NCBI GenBank assembly: GCA_026545765.1
Contig: CM048840.1
Coordinates: 10,107,265-10,171,264, forward strand
DNA length: 64,000 nucleotides
Reading direction: 5' to 3'
Origin: Plantago major
Lineage: Eukaryota > Streptophyta > Magnoliopsida > Lamiales > Plantaginaceae
In this document: in pieces, positions 46,530 to 57,429 of the stretch
How positions within the stretch are numbered: position 1 is the stretch's first letter
Layout of the letters: the number at the start of each line of letters is the position of its first letter
Notes under the pieces: model-generated
Database searches by the model: none
What the model saw: only the letters and a program-made list of their open reading frames with translations
Told to the model about the DNA's origin: nothing
Position numbers and translations under genes: made by a program

Positions 46530-46608
46530 CTGTAACAAAGAAATTTTATAAGTAACAAGATTTATAAACATAAAATATCACAAGTAGAGAGTTAAACCAT
46601 TCAGCTAC
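46530..46608 (-). other. Predicted intron 1 of the additional ORF (79 bp)
   Basis: ACTCAG/GTAGCT and TCTTTGTTACAG/GCTAAA, phase 0. The 108-bp exon 46422-46529 follows it; that exon has one in-frame TAA. Confidence 0.7.
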
Positions 46609-47254
46609 CTGAGTAGTGTCAGGCTGATTGGTCTCTGGAACTTGTGACCCTTCTATGCTTTGGTCTTGTTGTTCCATTTCAGCTTCTTTGTTTGAAGTTT
46701 CAGGTACTTCAGACCTTTCCTGAGTGTGCAACTCAGTTGCCTCCCCTGGTTGATCATTCTGAGCAGATGTCTCAGTTTTATCCCTCTCATTGAGTTGGGG
46801 AACCTACTCATTTGCAGGATTTTCTTTAGCAAGAAAAGATGCTGGTATGTCATGCAGTAACTCAAGTATCATCGCAGCAGCATCCACTATTGGCTGGTGT
46901 GGTTGTTGTGGTGATCTAGATCTGGATGTTGAAGGTGATGCAGTATGGGGCCTATCCAGATCTGCTTGAGACAAACTTTTAAGTGTTGAGGCAATGGCAG
47001 TATCCTCCAACACTAGGTTACCACTCATCATCTTCAATATGCTTAAGTGTTACTTGTTCTGATGGTGTGTTTTGTCCAGTAACCTTGGACACAGTTGCTT
47101 CTTCAACAACCTTTGAACTAATTGCTCTTACAGCAACCTTGGGGATTATTGCTTCCCCCTCATCTTCAGATTCCTCATTGAAATATGGGACTGAGTTATC
47201 AACAATCCCTGATGCTTCTGCAAAGAGTGTTTGAAGTTTCTCACTGCTTTTATC

Positions 47255-47370
47255 AGCATTGATGAGTTCATCAGCAGTGGACTTAGCAGCATTGATGAGT
47301 TCATCAGCTGTGGACTTAGCAGCATTGATGAGTTCATTTTCATTGATTAGTTCATTAGCAGTGGCGGCAG
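47255..47370 (-). repeat. 33-bp tandem repeat in the additional ORF
   Basis: About three units of GCATTGATGAGTTCATCAGC plus GTGGACTTAGCA, encoding a repeated 11-residue STADELINAAK motif. Multiples of three keep the frame. Confidence 0.85.
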
Positions 47371-48069
47371 ATATCTGAGAGTCGACATCCACAATGGGTA
47401 TGCCTTCTGATTTGCCAGCAGACTTCTTTCGTGAAGTTCTGGGTTTTTTGGTCGCAATGGAACCCTCAGATACCTCATCAGTCTTTCGTTTCTTGGAACC
47501 TTTCTGAGATGCAGTAACCTTTTTCATCATGTTCGTATACTCATATTGGTAGAGCAGGTTACTGTTGGCTATGTCAGCCTTCTCTCTGAGCTCAATGCCA
47601 AGCTTCTCCAACAAGAAACATATCTTTAGTCCAAAGCTTACTGTAGCTTTTGGATTAGCAAGGCCCTTAACGATTTTAGGCTCAAAGCCTTGAATTTTCT
47701 TCACAAATTTCATAAAGGCGTACTTCCCCTAATTGAAAGGGTTTTCCAGCCTTTTGTTCTGTTGATTCAACAAAAACATCATCATCCAGCATTCCTGACT
47801 TATCTGGTCGGCACCTCCTTGTAGACCATCAAAGCATCTATGAAGAATGCATGCCAACACATCCCAGTGAACCAAAAAATGTCTGGTTCTGATGTCAGCA
47901 AGTTTGAAGTCGATGGGTGTATCTGATTTTTCAAGATCACACACATCGCTGTAAAGTTGCTTCACACCTTCAAGGAGTGTTGAGGGTAGAACTCCTCAAA
48001 CACTTAGTGAGTTTTCCTTGCTTCCTGTTGCTCGTTAGTGTCGGTAAGAGGCAATGAGTGTGATCCTGC

Positions 48070-48893
48070 ACAAGTGACTTTGAAGTGGGGGGGGGGGGGG
48101 GGTTAGGATCCGGTTTGCAAAGTGTCAAACCGGACTTGAGACTTTACTCAAGAGTGACTGAAGATCAACTCTGTGTAATGTACGGTAGTAGAGAGGCGAT
48201 GTGACTTACCTTGTTTATGGGGAGGTGTCCCCCTTTTTATAGGCTATCCTTCTAGTTGAAGGATCTCATAGGATCGCGACAAGTGTACGTCCGAGATTGA
48301 GCCACCAATGTTAAAATGAGGCCCATAGCCCAATAATGAGGTTTTAGCCCATGCCATCTTGGGCCTTAGGGATAGTTTGGTCATTATTGGAAGAGTTCTT
48401 GATGATGAGATTTGTTCTGCCGGAGTCCCAGGTTCGGAGAGATGGGTCCGGATGACTGGTCCGGACCATCTTTGGTTGTCAGCTGGGGAAGGTCCCCTGT
48501 CTGTCCAACTCTTCCGGTTCGGAGCTCCTGGGTTCGGACATCTCACTCTTTGGTGCCTATTTGCTTGGTTGCTCTGTGAGATTGTCATGTTGGATCCGAG
48601 TGACCGTCCGGCTCGGAGCGTCTGGGTCGGAGATAGTGCTGTGTGAGTTCTGTCTCCTTGTTCCAGGGTGCTTCGGACCTTGTTGGGTCGGATCTAAGGC
48701 TCCTGGGTCGGACCTCACAAGCTCTAGATCCTTTGTCCATTTCTTCTAAGGTGGGTCGAACCATGGTTGGTCGACCCGGATCGGACCATCAGCTCGGACT
48801 ATAGTGACTCAGATCCAATGGATGACTTAGGACGCCTTAGGATTCGCTCCTAGGTCTTTTATGACGGATTGGACATATTTCCGTATCAACAAG
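48070..48893 (-). mobile_element. Solo LTR in the additional ORF, with ACAAG target duplication
   Basis: The LTR spans 48075-48888 (814 bp). On the minus strand it begins TGATACGGAAATATGTCC and ends CACTTCAAAGTCA. ACAAG stands at 48070-48074 and 48889-48893. It includes a run of 16 G (48087-48102) and several TCCGGAC-like motifs that recall the gypsy LTR at 35536-36381. The flanking coding frame can be followed across it. Confidence 0.88.
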
Positions 48894-49364
48894 GAGATTA
48901 TCATCCTTGGTGTTTATTTCAAAATCATTTCCAAGATTTTGATGTTCAAATAACTCACATAAAGTTGTTAAGTTCAAAAGGATGTCATTTCCTTGAACTT
49001 TTGATTTTATATACACTATTTCAGTGCCGTCAGTAACACAGGAAATAATCCTGGAATTGTTGTAAAATTCCAACATATCCAGTGAAGAAATTCCACTAGG
49101 AATAGCAGACAGGAAACCCTTGATTTGTGCCTTTTCAAGCATACCAAGTATCAACTTCCTATCAGCTTGATTTTCAATGGCAGCAACTAGGCATTCCTCA
49201 ATCATGGCACCACCCCAAATCATCCTGTGATTTGAAGTCCAATGATCAGGATTGAAGTCTCCTATCAATCGATTGTTCATGATAACCAACACTGGTGCTT
49301 GCTTTTTAGCAGTACCAGAGGCAGTAGCTTGGGATTTCTGGGTAGAAGCACGTTTTGGAGACAT

Positions 49365-50297
49365 TTCTTTAAATGGTGGAAGTTTTTTTGAAAGTCGGAA
49401 AGAGATTAAGGTATGAGTTTAGTGATTCTTTGCAGAATAACTAAGTGAAGAACAGAGATTTGCAGAAAACTTTGAAAGGTTTTTGCTATTTCTGTGTAAG
49501 TGGGAATGTTGGATTAAGCGAAAGTGATTTCTTTTGCCAAAATCCTATATATATAGCAACGCAAATCTCAACAGACATATATATACAAATTGATTTTGTG
49601 CATATGTATCTGTGAACGTGCAGAAGGACGTGGGTGAAAACTACTTTCCATTAAATGCTAGTGGGCCATAATTGTTTTTATAGTCCACTACCTTTTAGCG
49701 AGGTTAAATTTTGGCCGTTGAATCTGGAACACACATTTCATCAAGGGTTGAGATTGCTTTTCCAGCAATTATCACAATCACTTCATGTAATCGTGCCCAA
49801 TTAAAGAACTTTGGCGAGTAGCTATCTGAATCACATTTCTTCTGTGTGACTAAGGGACAGTTTTGTTTTCTGAATTTTATCTTCAAACGATAAATCTTTT
49901 CATATATTTCACAAAAGTGGAAATAATACAAAACACGAGAGAGTAGTTGACTACAAATAGTTGTACTACTTTCTTCTTTTGTGTCCCCCCTCACTGAGTG
50001 ATCTAGATATCCAGTACTGCCTCTAAATTTTCAAATGCCATTTTATCCTTTAACCTTTGATATCCGAAAATTTCGTCTCAGATATATTTTTGCTATGTGT
50101 TTCACCTTTTGTCTTTGATATTCTGGATTCCCGTTCCAGATATCTTATCCTTTTTTTTTCTTCTTAATCATACTGAGTTCCTGTTTTACTCACACTTTTA
50201 GCTCCTTTTAGTATATGAGTTCTTGTCTCAAATACCTTTTTGCCTTAGATATCTGGATACCCGTTCCAGATATCTTTCTCCTTTCGGAGTTTCCGTC
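49365..50297 (-). other. Spacer between pol and the additional ORF
   Basis: About 930 bp. It holds hairpins near 50122-50299 and an antisense-type chance frame (49704-49994). It may contain signals for making a separate RNA for the additional ORF; no promoter could be fixed. 49489-50297 is repeated almost exactly at 58941-59753. Confidence 0.6.
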
Positions 50298-50299
50298 TC
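50122..50299 (-). repeat. Hairpin array of copy B
   Basis: Hairpins at 50122-50140 (TCTGGATTCCCGTTCCAGA), 50174-50192 (TGAGT..ACTCA), 50216-50230 (TGAG..CTCA), 50252-50270 (TCTGGATACCCGTTCCAGA) and 50287-50299 (GGAG..CTC). The one at 50252 extends to AGATATCTGG/CCAGATATCT, a 10-bp stem. Confidence 0.8.
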
Positions 50300-53200
50300 A
50301 GAGATTAGAACTTTTCAGTTCCTTTGGTAGCTCCATTAACCCAAGACTATGTCTTAAGGTTAAGAACCTATTTTCTTGCAAAGGCTTTGTAAAGATATCT
50401 GCAAGTTGGTCTCCAGTACCAATCTTGAGTAACTCTATATTTCTTTTTTCCACATGATCTCTAATGAAGTGGTGTCTGACATCAATGTGCTTTTTTCTTG
50501 CGTGATACTTAGGATTCTGAGTTATGGCAATAACACTTGTGTTGTCACAGAAAATCGGAGTTTTCTCTTCATTGATCTCATAGTCTCTGAGTTGTTGTAT
50601 CCAGAATATCTGTGAAGCACAATACCCAACAGCAATATATTCAGCCTCTGTGGTAGATGTGGCAATTGAGTTTTTTTTCTTGCTGAACCATGATATTAAT
50701 CTGGCACCAAGAAATTGACAAGTTCTTGAGGTGCTTTTTCTATCAAGCAATGATCCAGCATAGTTAGCATCAGAATAGCCAACTAAACTCAATCCACTGT
50801 CTTTTGGATACCACAATCCAACTTCTATAGTACCCTTTACATACTTTAATATTTTCATAGCAATGTTGTAGTGTGATTGCATTGGATTTGTCTGAAATCT
50901 AGCACACACTCCAACTGCATATTGAATATCAGGTCTACTTGCAGTGAGGTACAATAGAGATCCAATCAATTTCCTATACTTGTGTTCTTCAACACTCTTG
51001 TCAGATTCAGTATAGGTCATTTTGGTTCCAATGCTCATAGGTATTTTAGCATTCTTTTCAGAAGGCTTTAGATTAAACTTGTTGAGCATATCTTTTGCAT
51101 ACCTTGTTTGACTAATGAATATTCCATCATTAAGTTGCTTGACTTGCAATCCTAGGAAGTAGTTTAATTTTCCCATCATTCTCATCTCAAATTTACCTTT
51201 CATGAGCTCAGCAAAGTCTTCACAAAGTTGCTTGTCTTTAGATCCAAATATAATGTCATCAACATATACTTGAACTAAAAGTAGTTTCCCTTCATGGTTC
51301 AAGGTAAAGAGTGTTTTATCAACATCTCCTTTCTTGAAGCCACTTTCCAACAAGTATTTGGCTAATGTATCATACCATGCTCTTGGAGCCTGTTTCAGTC
51401 CATAAAGAGCTTTCTGAAGCTTATAAACCATTCTATTTTATGTGGAAACTTCAAAACCGGTGGTTGTTCAACATAGACTTCCTCAAGAAGTTCACCATTT
51501 AGGAATGCACTTTTGACATCCATTTGATAAACTTTAAAATCAATATGAGCTGCAAAGGCTAGAAATAGTCTAATTGCATCCAATCTTGCAACTGGAGCAT
51601 ATGACTCATCAAAATCTAGTCCTCCAGTCTGGGTGAATCCCTTGGCAACCAACCTTGCTTTGTTTCTATTTATTTCACCAGACTCATTCATATTATTTAT
51701 GAAAACCCACTTGGTTCCAATTACAGATATTCCATCAACAAATGGAACCAGTTTCCTGACTTTGTTTCTCTCAAATTGATCCAACTCTTCTTGCATTGCA
51801 GAGATCCAATCTTGATCCTTTAATGCTTCTTCTATAATTTTAGGTTCAATGTTTGAGATGAAACATCCATAAAGAGAGTCTGCATTTCCAGCAATTGATC
51901 TCCTAGTTCTAACCCCTTGGTTTAAAGGACCAATCACATCCCTGGCAGGATGATTTCTTATCCATTTTATAATGGGTTTAGAACTAGTACGACTAATATC
52001 ATTTTGATCTGAATGTGAATCAATATGATCTTGACAGGATACTTGTTCAGTATCTGAGATATCTGGCACACGGGAAATGCCATTGATATCTGACACTTTT
52101 TCAGTGTTAGAGATATCTGAGATTGAATTTTCAGAAATCTCATTCTCAGAAACCTCTTCATGATGAAAGCTCTCAGTAACCTGTTCCATTTATGGAATTC
52201 TCATAGGAAATTCTTCATCATGTCTTAGAGTCATCTGGTTGTTACTAAGCAATGGTTGCTTTTCATCGTCAGAGTCATCCTCAAAGTGAATGACAGAGTT
52301 ATTTCCTTTTGAGGATTCTTCTTTAGAATCTTTAATCATTAGTTCTTTGAACCTATATGAGAGTTCTTCATTCAAAGGTACTTTCTTGTTTCCTTCGTAC
52401 AAAACTACATGAACATATTCTTCAATCTTTTGCGTTCTTTTGTTGTAGATTATGTAGGCTTTGGTATTTAGAGAATAACCAAGAAATACTCCTTCATCTA
52501 CTTTTGGTTGAAATGTTCTCAATTATTCTTTTCCATTATTAAGAACAAAACATCTACAACCAAACACCCTTAGATGTTTGATACTAGGGGGTCTACCAAT
52601 CAAAAGTTCATAAGGAGTTTTGTCATGGTGTTTGTTAATCAAACATCTATTTTGAGTGTAGCCGGATGTGTTAACAGCTTCAACCCAATAGATTTCACTT
52701 ATTTCAATGTCAGCAAGCATTGTTCTTGCTGCTTCTTTTAAGGTCCTATTCTTCCGTTCAGCAACACCATTTTGTTGTGGTATCCTTAATGAAGATAGTT
52801 GATGTTGTATACCTTTGCAGGTACATAACTCTTTTATTTACTGGTTCACAAACTCAGTACCATGGTCTGTTCTGATTACAGATACCTTGTCATTTTTCAT
52901 GACTTCAAGCTTATTCAGCAAGTTGGGTATTTCAACTCTTGCATCAGATTTTTGTTTGAGGAATACAACCCAAGTGAATCTTGAGTAATCATTAACAACA
53001 ACCAGATCATACTTCTTTCCTGCATAGCTAGTTACAGAGGATTCAAAAAGATCCATATGTAACATTTGCAGTGGTCTTCCACTAGAGTGTCTAGTTTTAG
53101 ACATGAAAGATGTTTTGGATTGTTTTCCCATTTGGCAAGCTGAGCATATACCATCTTTTCTAAATGCCATTTTGGGTAAACCAACCACCAATTCTTTCTT

Positions 53201-53680
53201 GGCTAGCTTGTTCAGAGTTTTGAAGTTCAAGTGACTCATTCTTTTATGCCATAGCCAGTTTTCTTCAGTGTGGCCAGATTGACTCACCATGAGACATTCT
53301 TCAGTTGTGGCAGATGCCCAGTCAGCAACATAAAGATTTCCTTTCCGCCTAGCAACCAAGACTGTCTGATTTGACTCATTGTCAATTAATTTGCATAGTT
53401 TTGACTTGATGTTTACAGTGTACCCTTTGTCTACCAATTGACTCATGCTTAGGAGATTATATTTCAATCCCTTTACATGTAGTAATTTAGAGATTGTAAG
53501 AGCTCCAAGCTTCAGATTGACAAAACCTATGGTTGGATTTTGATCTCCTCCAGCAAATCTGATAATTGGTCCTTTATCGCATTTTCTGTAGTTAACCAGA
53601 TTTGCTTTGTCTCCTGTCATGTGCTTTCCACATCCACTATCAAAATGCCACTTCGGTTTCTTCCTCAGAGTGTTCTGCAC
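50298..53680 (-). pseudogene. Copy B pol
   Basis: Frames 52838-53680, 52523-52720, 52190-52522, 51395-52189 and 50298-51431. The first has the protease motif HFDSGCGKHMTGDK, the integrase zinc domain (HLNFKTLNK, CSACQMGK), HMDLFES and RTDHGTEFVNQ. The next frames have the integrase C-terminus VFGCRCF and a polar linker. The fourth has RT with [15 protein letters not shown] and [13 protein letters not shown]. The last has [11 protein letters not shown], RNase H with GYSDANYAGSLLDRKSTSRT and ADIFTKPL. Stops at about 52836, 52524, 52191 and 51432 are all shared with copy B'. A one-base loss at about 51455 is private to B. Confidence 0.9.
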
Positions 53681-54014
53681 AAAACAGGAAACATGGAGTT
53701 AGACTCTCATTCCAACAATGGAACCTTCTAGACTAAAGAATCTCCCTGTACCCTGTAGGAATCCACTTCTGAATGAACTTCCTTGGGGTATTATTTTGTC
53801 TTTTTGGAACATAAGGAGAAATTTTAGGTAAATGATTAGTGTCATTATCATTTAAAGCTATTTTCCTTCTTGGTGTGTTCCTTGGTGCTCCTCGTGGTGC
53901 TTTCAGATACCTGTCAGATTGCTGAGTCTACTTTTCAGCAAACTTAGCTTTCCTTGCCAGATTTCTTCTAGCCCTGGCATTCAGAGTGGTCGCAACATGT
54001 TCTTTCTTCCACTT
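53681..54014 (-). pseudogene. Copy B gag-protease linker
   Basis: In broken frames; it encodes a basic segment with RARRNLARKAKF-like text near 53950, and an extra piece with RRKIALNDN compared with copy A. A short sequence from 53681 to 53900 has no equivalent in copy A. Confidence 0.6.
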
Positions 54015-56249
54015 CTAATGACTGCTATGCGCAATCCTGGCTTTCATCCATCGTTCTTGATCTTGTTTATACTCACGAGCGAGTTGTTTCCCGATGACTT
54101 TATTGCCAATGCCATTTCGAGCACTTGGTGCTATCTGGGTTCTCTTCTCAACAGCTTTGCTAGTCTCCGGAACGTCTTTCTTTCTAGAAAACGTGATGTT
54201 GGAAAATTTGGCTGCTCCCGCAATTTTTCCTTTATGAGAGACATAGCACTGTGGGTGATTACACTTTTCAGTGTTATGTTTCTTTACAGAAACGTTCCCA
54301 ACAGTTTTCTTTTGGACTTGTTTTTCCCACAAAGGTTTGGTCGCAACTGCCTTTCCTTTGTCAATAACCTTAGCTTTCTGACCAATGCTGTAGGTTATTT
54401 GAGAACCATCTTGCTGAGAACTAACAAATGTTATTCTTTCGTCACTATTATTCAGAGTAGTAGAGCTATTTGTTTGTGTGTCCAGCCCAAGTCCTCCATT
54501 TTCTGAAGGATCTCTTAAATAAGAGTGTACTTCAGTGAGAGTGTCACTAGCTTTTGGCATAGGATTGAAAAGATAGTTCTTTCTTTTTGAGTTCCTCATT
54601 TTCAGAAAGAAGATCTTTATTTTCTTTTTGGAGTATATACATTGCCTTTTTGTGTGACTTCTCCGTCTTAGATATCTGTGCTTTGAGAAATGCATTTTTA
54701 GCATCCTTTTTCTCAGATATCTTGAGTAATTGTGAATTTTCCTTCTCAAGAGAATTCTTTTCTTCTTATAAAATGTCGGCTCTAGCTCGGACCATTTGAA
54801 ATTCTCATTTGTAGAGATCAAGTTCTCTTCTGAGATATTCTAAATCTCTGATTTCTTCCTCATCACTCTCATAATTTATGAATTGAGAAATGTTGGTTAC
54901 CTCGTCAGCCATTAGGCAAGGCTCAATGTTGGAGCAATCTGGATAGATCTCCTCAGCAACCCCACATAATTCCCTTTTCTTTTGACCAAAGTTAACCAAT
55001 TCATGAGTGATGCCACATAATTTTGGAGAAGGTAGTTTGGAGTCATCTGAGTCTTCTTCCTCAGATTCTGACTCAATATCAAGAGCATCCAGTTGGATTT
55101 GAATCTTTTTCCTTTCTTTAGTGAGCATAGATCTCTGATCTCTCTTGAAGTTTCTTCTATCTTTCTTGTCACCTGTCTTTAGCTTATTGAAAATAGGGCA
55201 GTCTCTTTTAAAATGAACAAGTTTCTGATAATAGAAACAGATATCGTTTCTGATTTCTGCTTCCTTAGTACTAGATGCTTGCTGAGTCGGCTTGTTCAGC
55301 GAGCTTGACAGCTGCATATTTTTGTACTGGTGATAGCTTGAGCCTAGATGCTTTTTCAACTTCTCTTTGGCTTTTCTTCTCTCAATCTCCCGTCTGACAT
55401 ATTTTCTCATTTGATTCACAACAAGAGCATCTTCCTCAGTTATTTCTTTGGTATTTTTCTATTCAGAAGTACCTTGTGTTACTAAAGCAACATTGTGAAC
55501 TTCCTCAGCAATTATTTGCTCTCTCTGAGTTGTTCCATAGTTGATAGTAGCTAAGTGGGAAAAGAGTTCTACTGGAGTGATATTTGGCATTCCTAGGTTG
55601 AAATAAAAGTACTGAGTATGTTCCCAGTTTTGATTCAAGCTTCTTACGATAGTTTTAACCTTTTCAGAGTTAGAGTATCTCTCACTTTCACCAAGTGCAG
55701 CCATTTCACTCATCAATGTTGTGAACCGAAATCTAGTTCTTCAAGAGTCTCTGTAGGACCTTGTTTAAAGTTTTGGAATTTGAGCTTCAAAACCTCGAAC
55801 TTATTTTCCTTTGTTTTCTCAGTGCCTGCACAGATTTCTTCAATCAGTTGCCATGCCACTTTCACCGTTTTTGCACCCTACAGTTTACACTGTATGTGCT
55901 CTGGAGTGGAACGTATGATGATATTACGAGCCTGACCATCCGGTTGATTTCTCTTGGCATCTTCCGATGTCCAGAGCTCTCTAGGCTTTGGCTCATAAAA
56001 ATTTTGACCAGTAGGTCTTCCACTGGTTGACGCACCTGTTTGTGAGGAACCACCATTTGGTTCTTCATTAGTGGGAGTTTTGTCTCTACCATTAGAAACC
56101 TCCATGACGTGCTTGAGTTGTTGAATGACTATGGGGCCATTCTTTATCACTTCGATCATTTCGGCACTGATGGCTTCTAGGTGGAGCATCATGTTCTTCC
56201 ATTTCTCATAGTTCTCTGGCTTAAGAATTGGAGCGTCACTCAAAGACAT
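54015..56249 (-). pseudogene. Copy B gag
   Basis: Frames 55878-56249 (MSLSDAPILKPENYEKWK), 55459-55716, 54805-55419 and 54015-54821. They contain the same blocks as copy A: ELWTSEDAKRN, SLNQNWEHTQYFYFN, a zinc knuckle and coiled-coil part, then HNTEKCNHPQC. The zinc knuckle reads CFYYQKLVHFKRDC, so the second Cys and the Gly are lost. Stops and frameshifts occur at about 55875, 55720, 55456 and 54810. Confidence 0.87.
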
Positions 56250-56334
56250 CCTGCAGCAAACACACTAAACAGACAAATCAAGTGTAGGTGAAAAGCAGTT
56301 AGTGGGCACTTATCTGGGATCTAGGTTCAGTGCA
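56250..56334 (-). other. 5' leader of copy B, truncated
   Basis: Matches the leader of copy A up to GATCTAGGTTCAGTGCA. The rest, with primer site and LTR, is replaced by copy C in opposite orientation. Confidence 0.7.
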
Positions 56335-57429
56335 TGTTAGGATTATCTGTTTAGATTTTGATCAGCAATCTAATGACTTATCTTAGCTCAGAAAGGTGGT
56401 TAGTACTCTTGGTTCACTTGAACACTGTAAAAGAGGAAAATCACTAAGTATGATATTCTAGCAAATCTTGTATAGGATGTTAGGTCTCTGAATGTAATTT
56501 TTATCTTTGAAGAAGACCAAGAAGAAGGCATCCAGTAGGAGAGTTCAACAAATTTTGAAGTTTTGAAGACTGCACAAGATTCATCAAATACCTATGTCTA
56601 AATATCTTGAATAAACAAGTGTTTTCAATAAACAAGTTTTGCGAAAGATATCTGAGAACACAAGGTTTCTGAACGAGGAAAAGTGCCTACAGATATCTGC
56701 ACTTAGATACCTTGGATAAAAACTATGTTTCTGGGAAACAATGTTGTAACAAGTATCTGGAGATGTGAAGGTCTCTGGAAAGGAACGTGCAATGCTTCAG
56801 AAAGCATGCATAGTTCCGTTGGCACTAGAGGACAAAAATAGTACAATGCAATAAATGCACAGACAGAGACATCTAAACAAAAGAGGAAATCTCTTAAAAG
56901 AGAGAACGTCTTCTGCAGTACTATTTGCAGATATCAATAGTTTGAATTTCATTAAGCCTAACGGATACTATTCAAACGACATGATTTTCAACTATAAATA
57001 TCAACACTTAGAATGCTTGAAAGACACACCTTGAACTTACACTGAATACACATAACTCACAACAAGAACACTATCTTTCAAACTCTCAAGCATATTACTT
57101 ACCTTCAAGCTTTTTGTTGCGACCAAAGCTCTTGATTCTAAGTAGCACAAAAGTTCTAAGTGTCCTGATCCTTAACAAGCATTGTTATATGTGAAGGAGT
57201 TGAATTAATATTTCATATGTGAGATTCATTCTCTTAAACACTTATCATAGACTTGGGTCAATAAAGAACAAGATAGCATACATTGAAAAGTGTATTAAGT
57301 ATACTTGATTCATAGAGCTATCTGCATAAATAAGTTATTAAAGAAGCTCACCTGACAAACTACCTTAACCAACACCTTAAACGGCGTGGAGTACGGAAAG
57401 TACTTAGTTTGGGAAACTAAGGAATAACT
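56335..57429 (+). repeat. LTR of copy C (plus strand), truncated
   Basis: Starts cleanly with TGTTAGG and is homologous to the copy A LTR from its 5' end through the first hairpin unit (TTAGTTTGGGAAACTAA at about 57398). About 480 bp of LTR plus leader and gag start are deleted. A TATA box is at 56993-57000. The five bases before it, GTGCA, would be the target copy if this is a true insertion. Confidence 0.85.
56993..57000 (+). promoter_or_regulatory. TATA box of copy C LTR
   Basis: TATAAATA, aligned with those of copies A and B. Confidence 0.65.

Larger units (their letters stand above)
43117..49364 (-). pseudogene. Additional ORF of copy B (3' of pol), multi-exon
   Basis: It starts MSPKRASTQKSQ at 49364 and ends EMLNFAL at 43117. 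The first 170 residues are globular, with SLDMLEFYNNSRIISC, distantly like the plant putative transposon-protein domain. After the solo LTR, DIRTRHFLVHWDVLACILHR follows, then a basic nuclear-localisation-like stretch (KKRKTDE, KKPRTSRKK near 47450). A 33-bp tandem repeat (47255-47370) encodes STADELINAAK. Then come five short exons with introns (45718-46608), an acidic and coiled-coil region, KRKRVDS near 43850 and a globular C-terminus. No signal peptide or membrane helix is evident, so an envelope role is not supported. Stops (46808, 46506) and frameshifts (about 47020, 47720, 44870, 44350) make it inactive. Function unknown. Confidence 0.75.
41941..56334 (-). mobile_element. SIRE/Maximus-like Ty1/copia retrotransposon, copy B
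   Basis: On the minus strand: gag (56249), protease, integrase, RT and RNase H (to 50298), hairpin array, a long additional ORF (49364-43117), a polypurine tract and part of the 3' LTR. The 5' LTR and primer site are missing because copy C starts at 56335. The left end is cut at 41941 within the LTR. A solo LTR (48075-48888) sits in the additional ORF. Many stops show that it is dead. Confidence 0.88.

Noticed and set aside
48087..48102. The G16 run as a regulatory G-quadruplex
   Set aside because: A single homopolymer in a solo LTR; length may be a sequencing artefact and no other evidence supports a role.
43117..49364. Envelope gene of a retrovirus-like element
   Set aside because: No signal peptide, membrane helix or glycoprotein features are seen; basic and acidic nuclear-type stretches dominate.
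49704..49994. A 96-residue minus frame conserved in copy B' (59157-59447)
   Set aside because: It is conserved only because the whole segment is duplicated; no motif, and it lies in the spacer.
50122..50299. CRISPR-like repeat array
   Set aside because: Units are unevenly spaced and palindromic, the sequence is a plant retrotransposon, and no cas genes are present.
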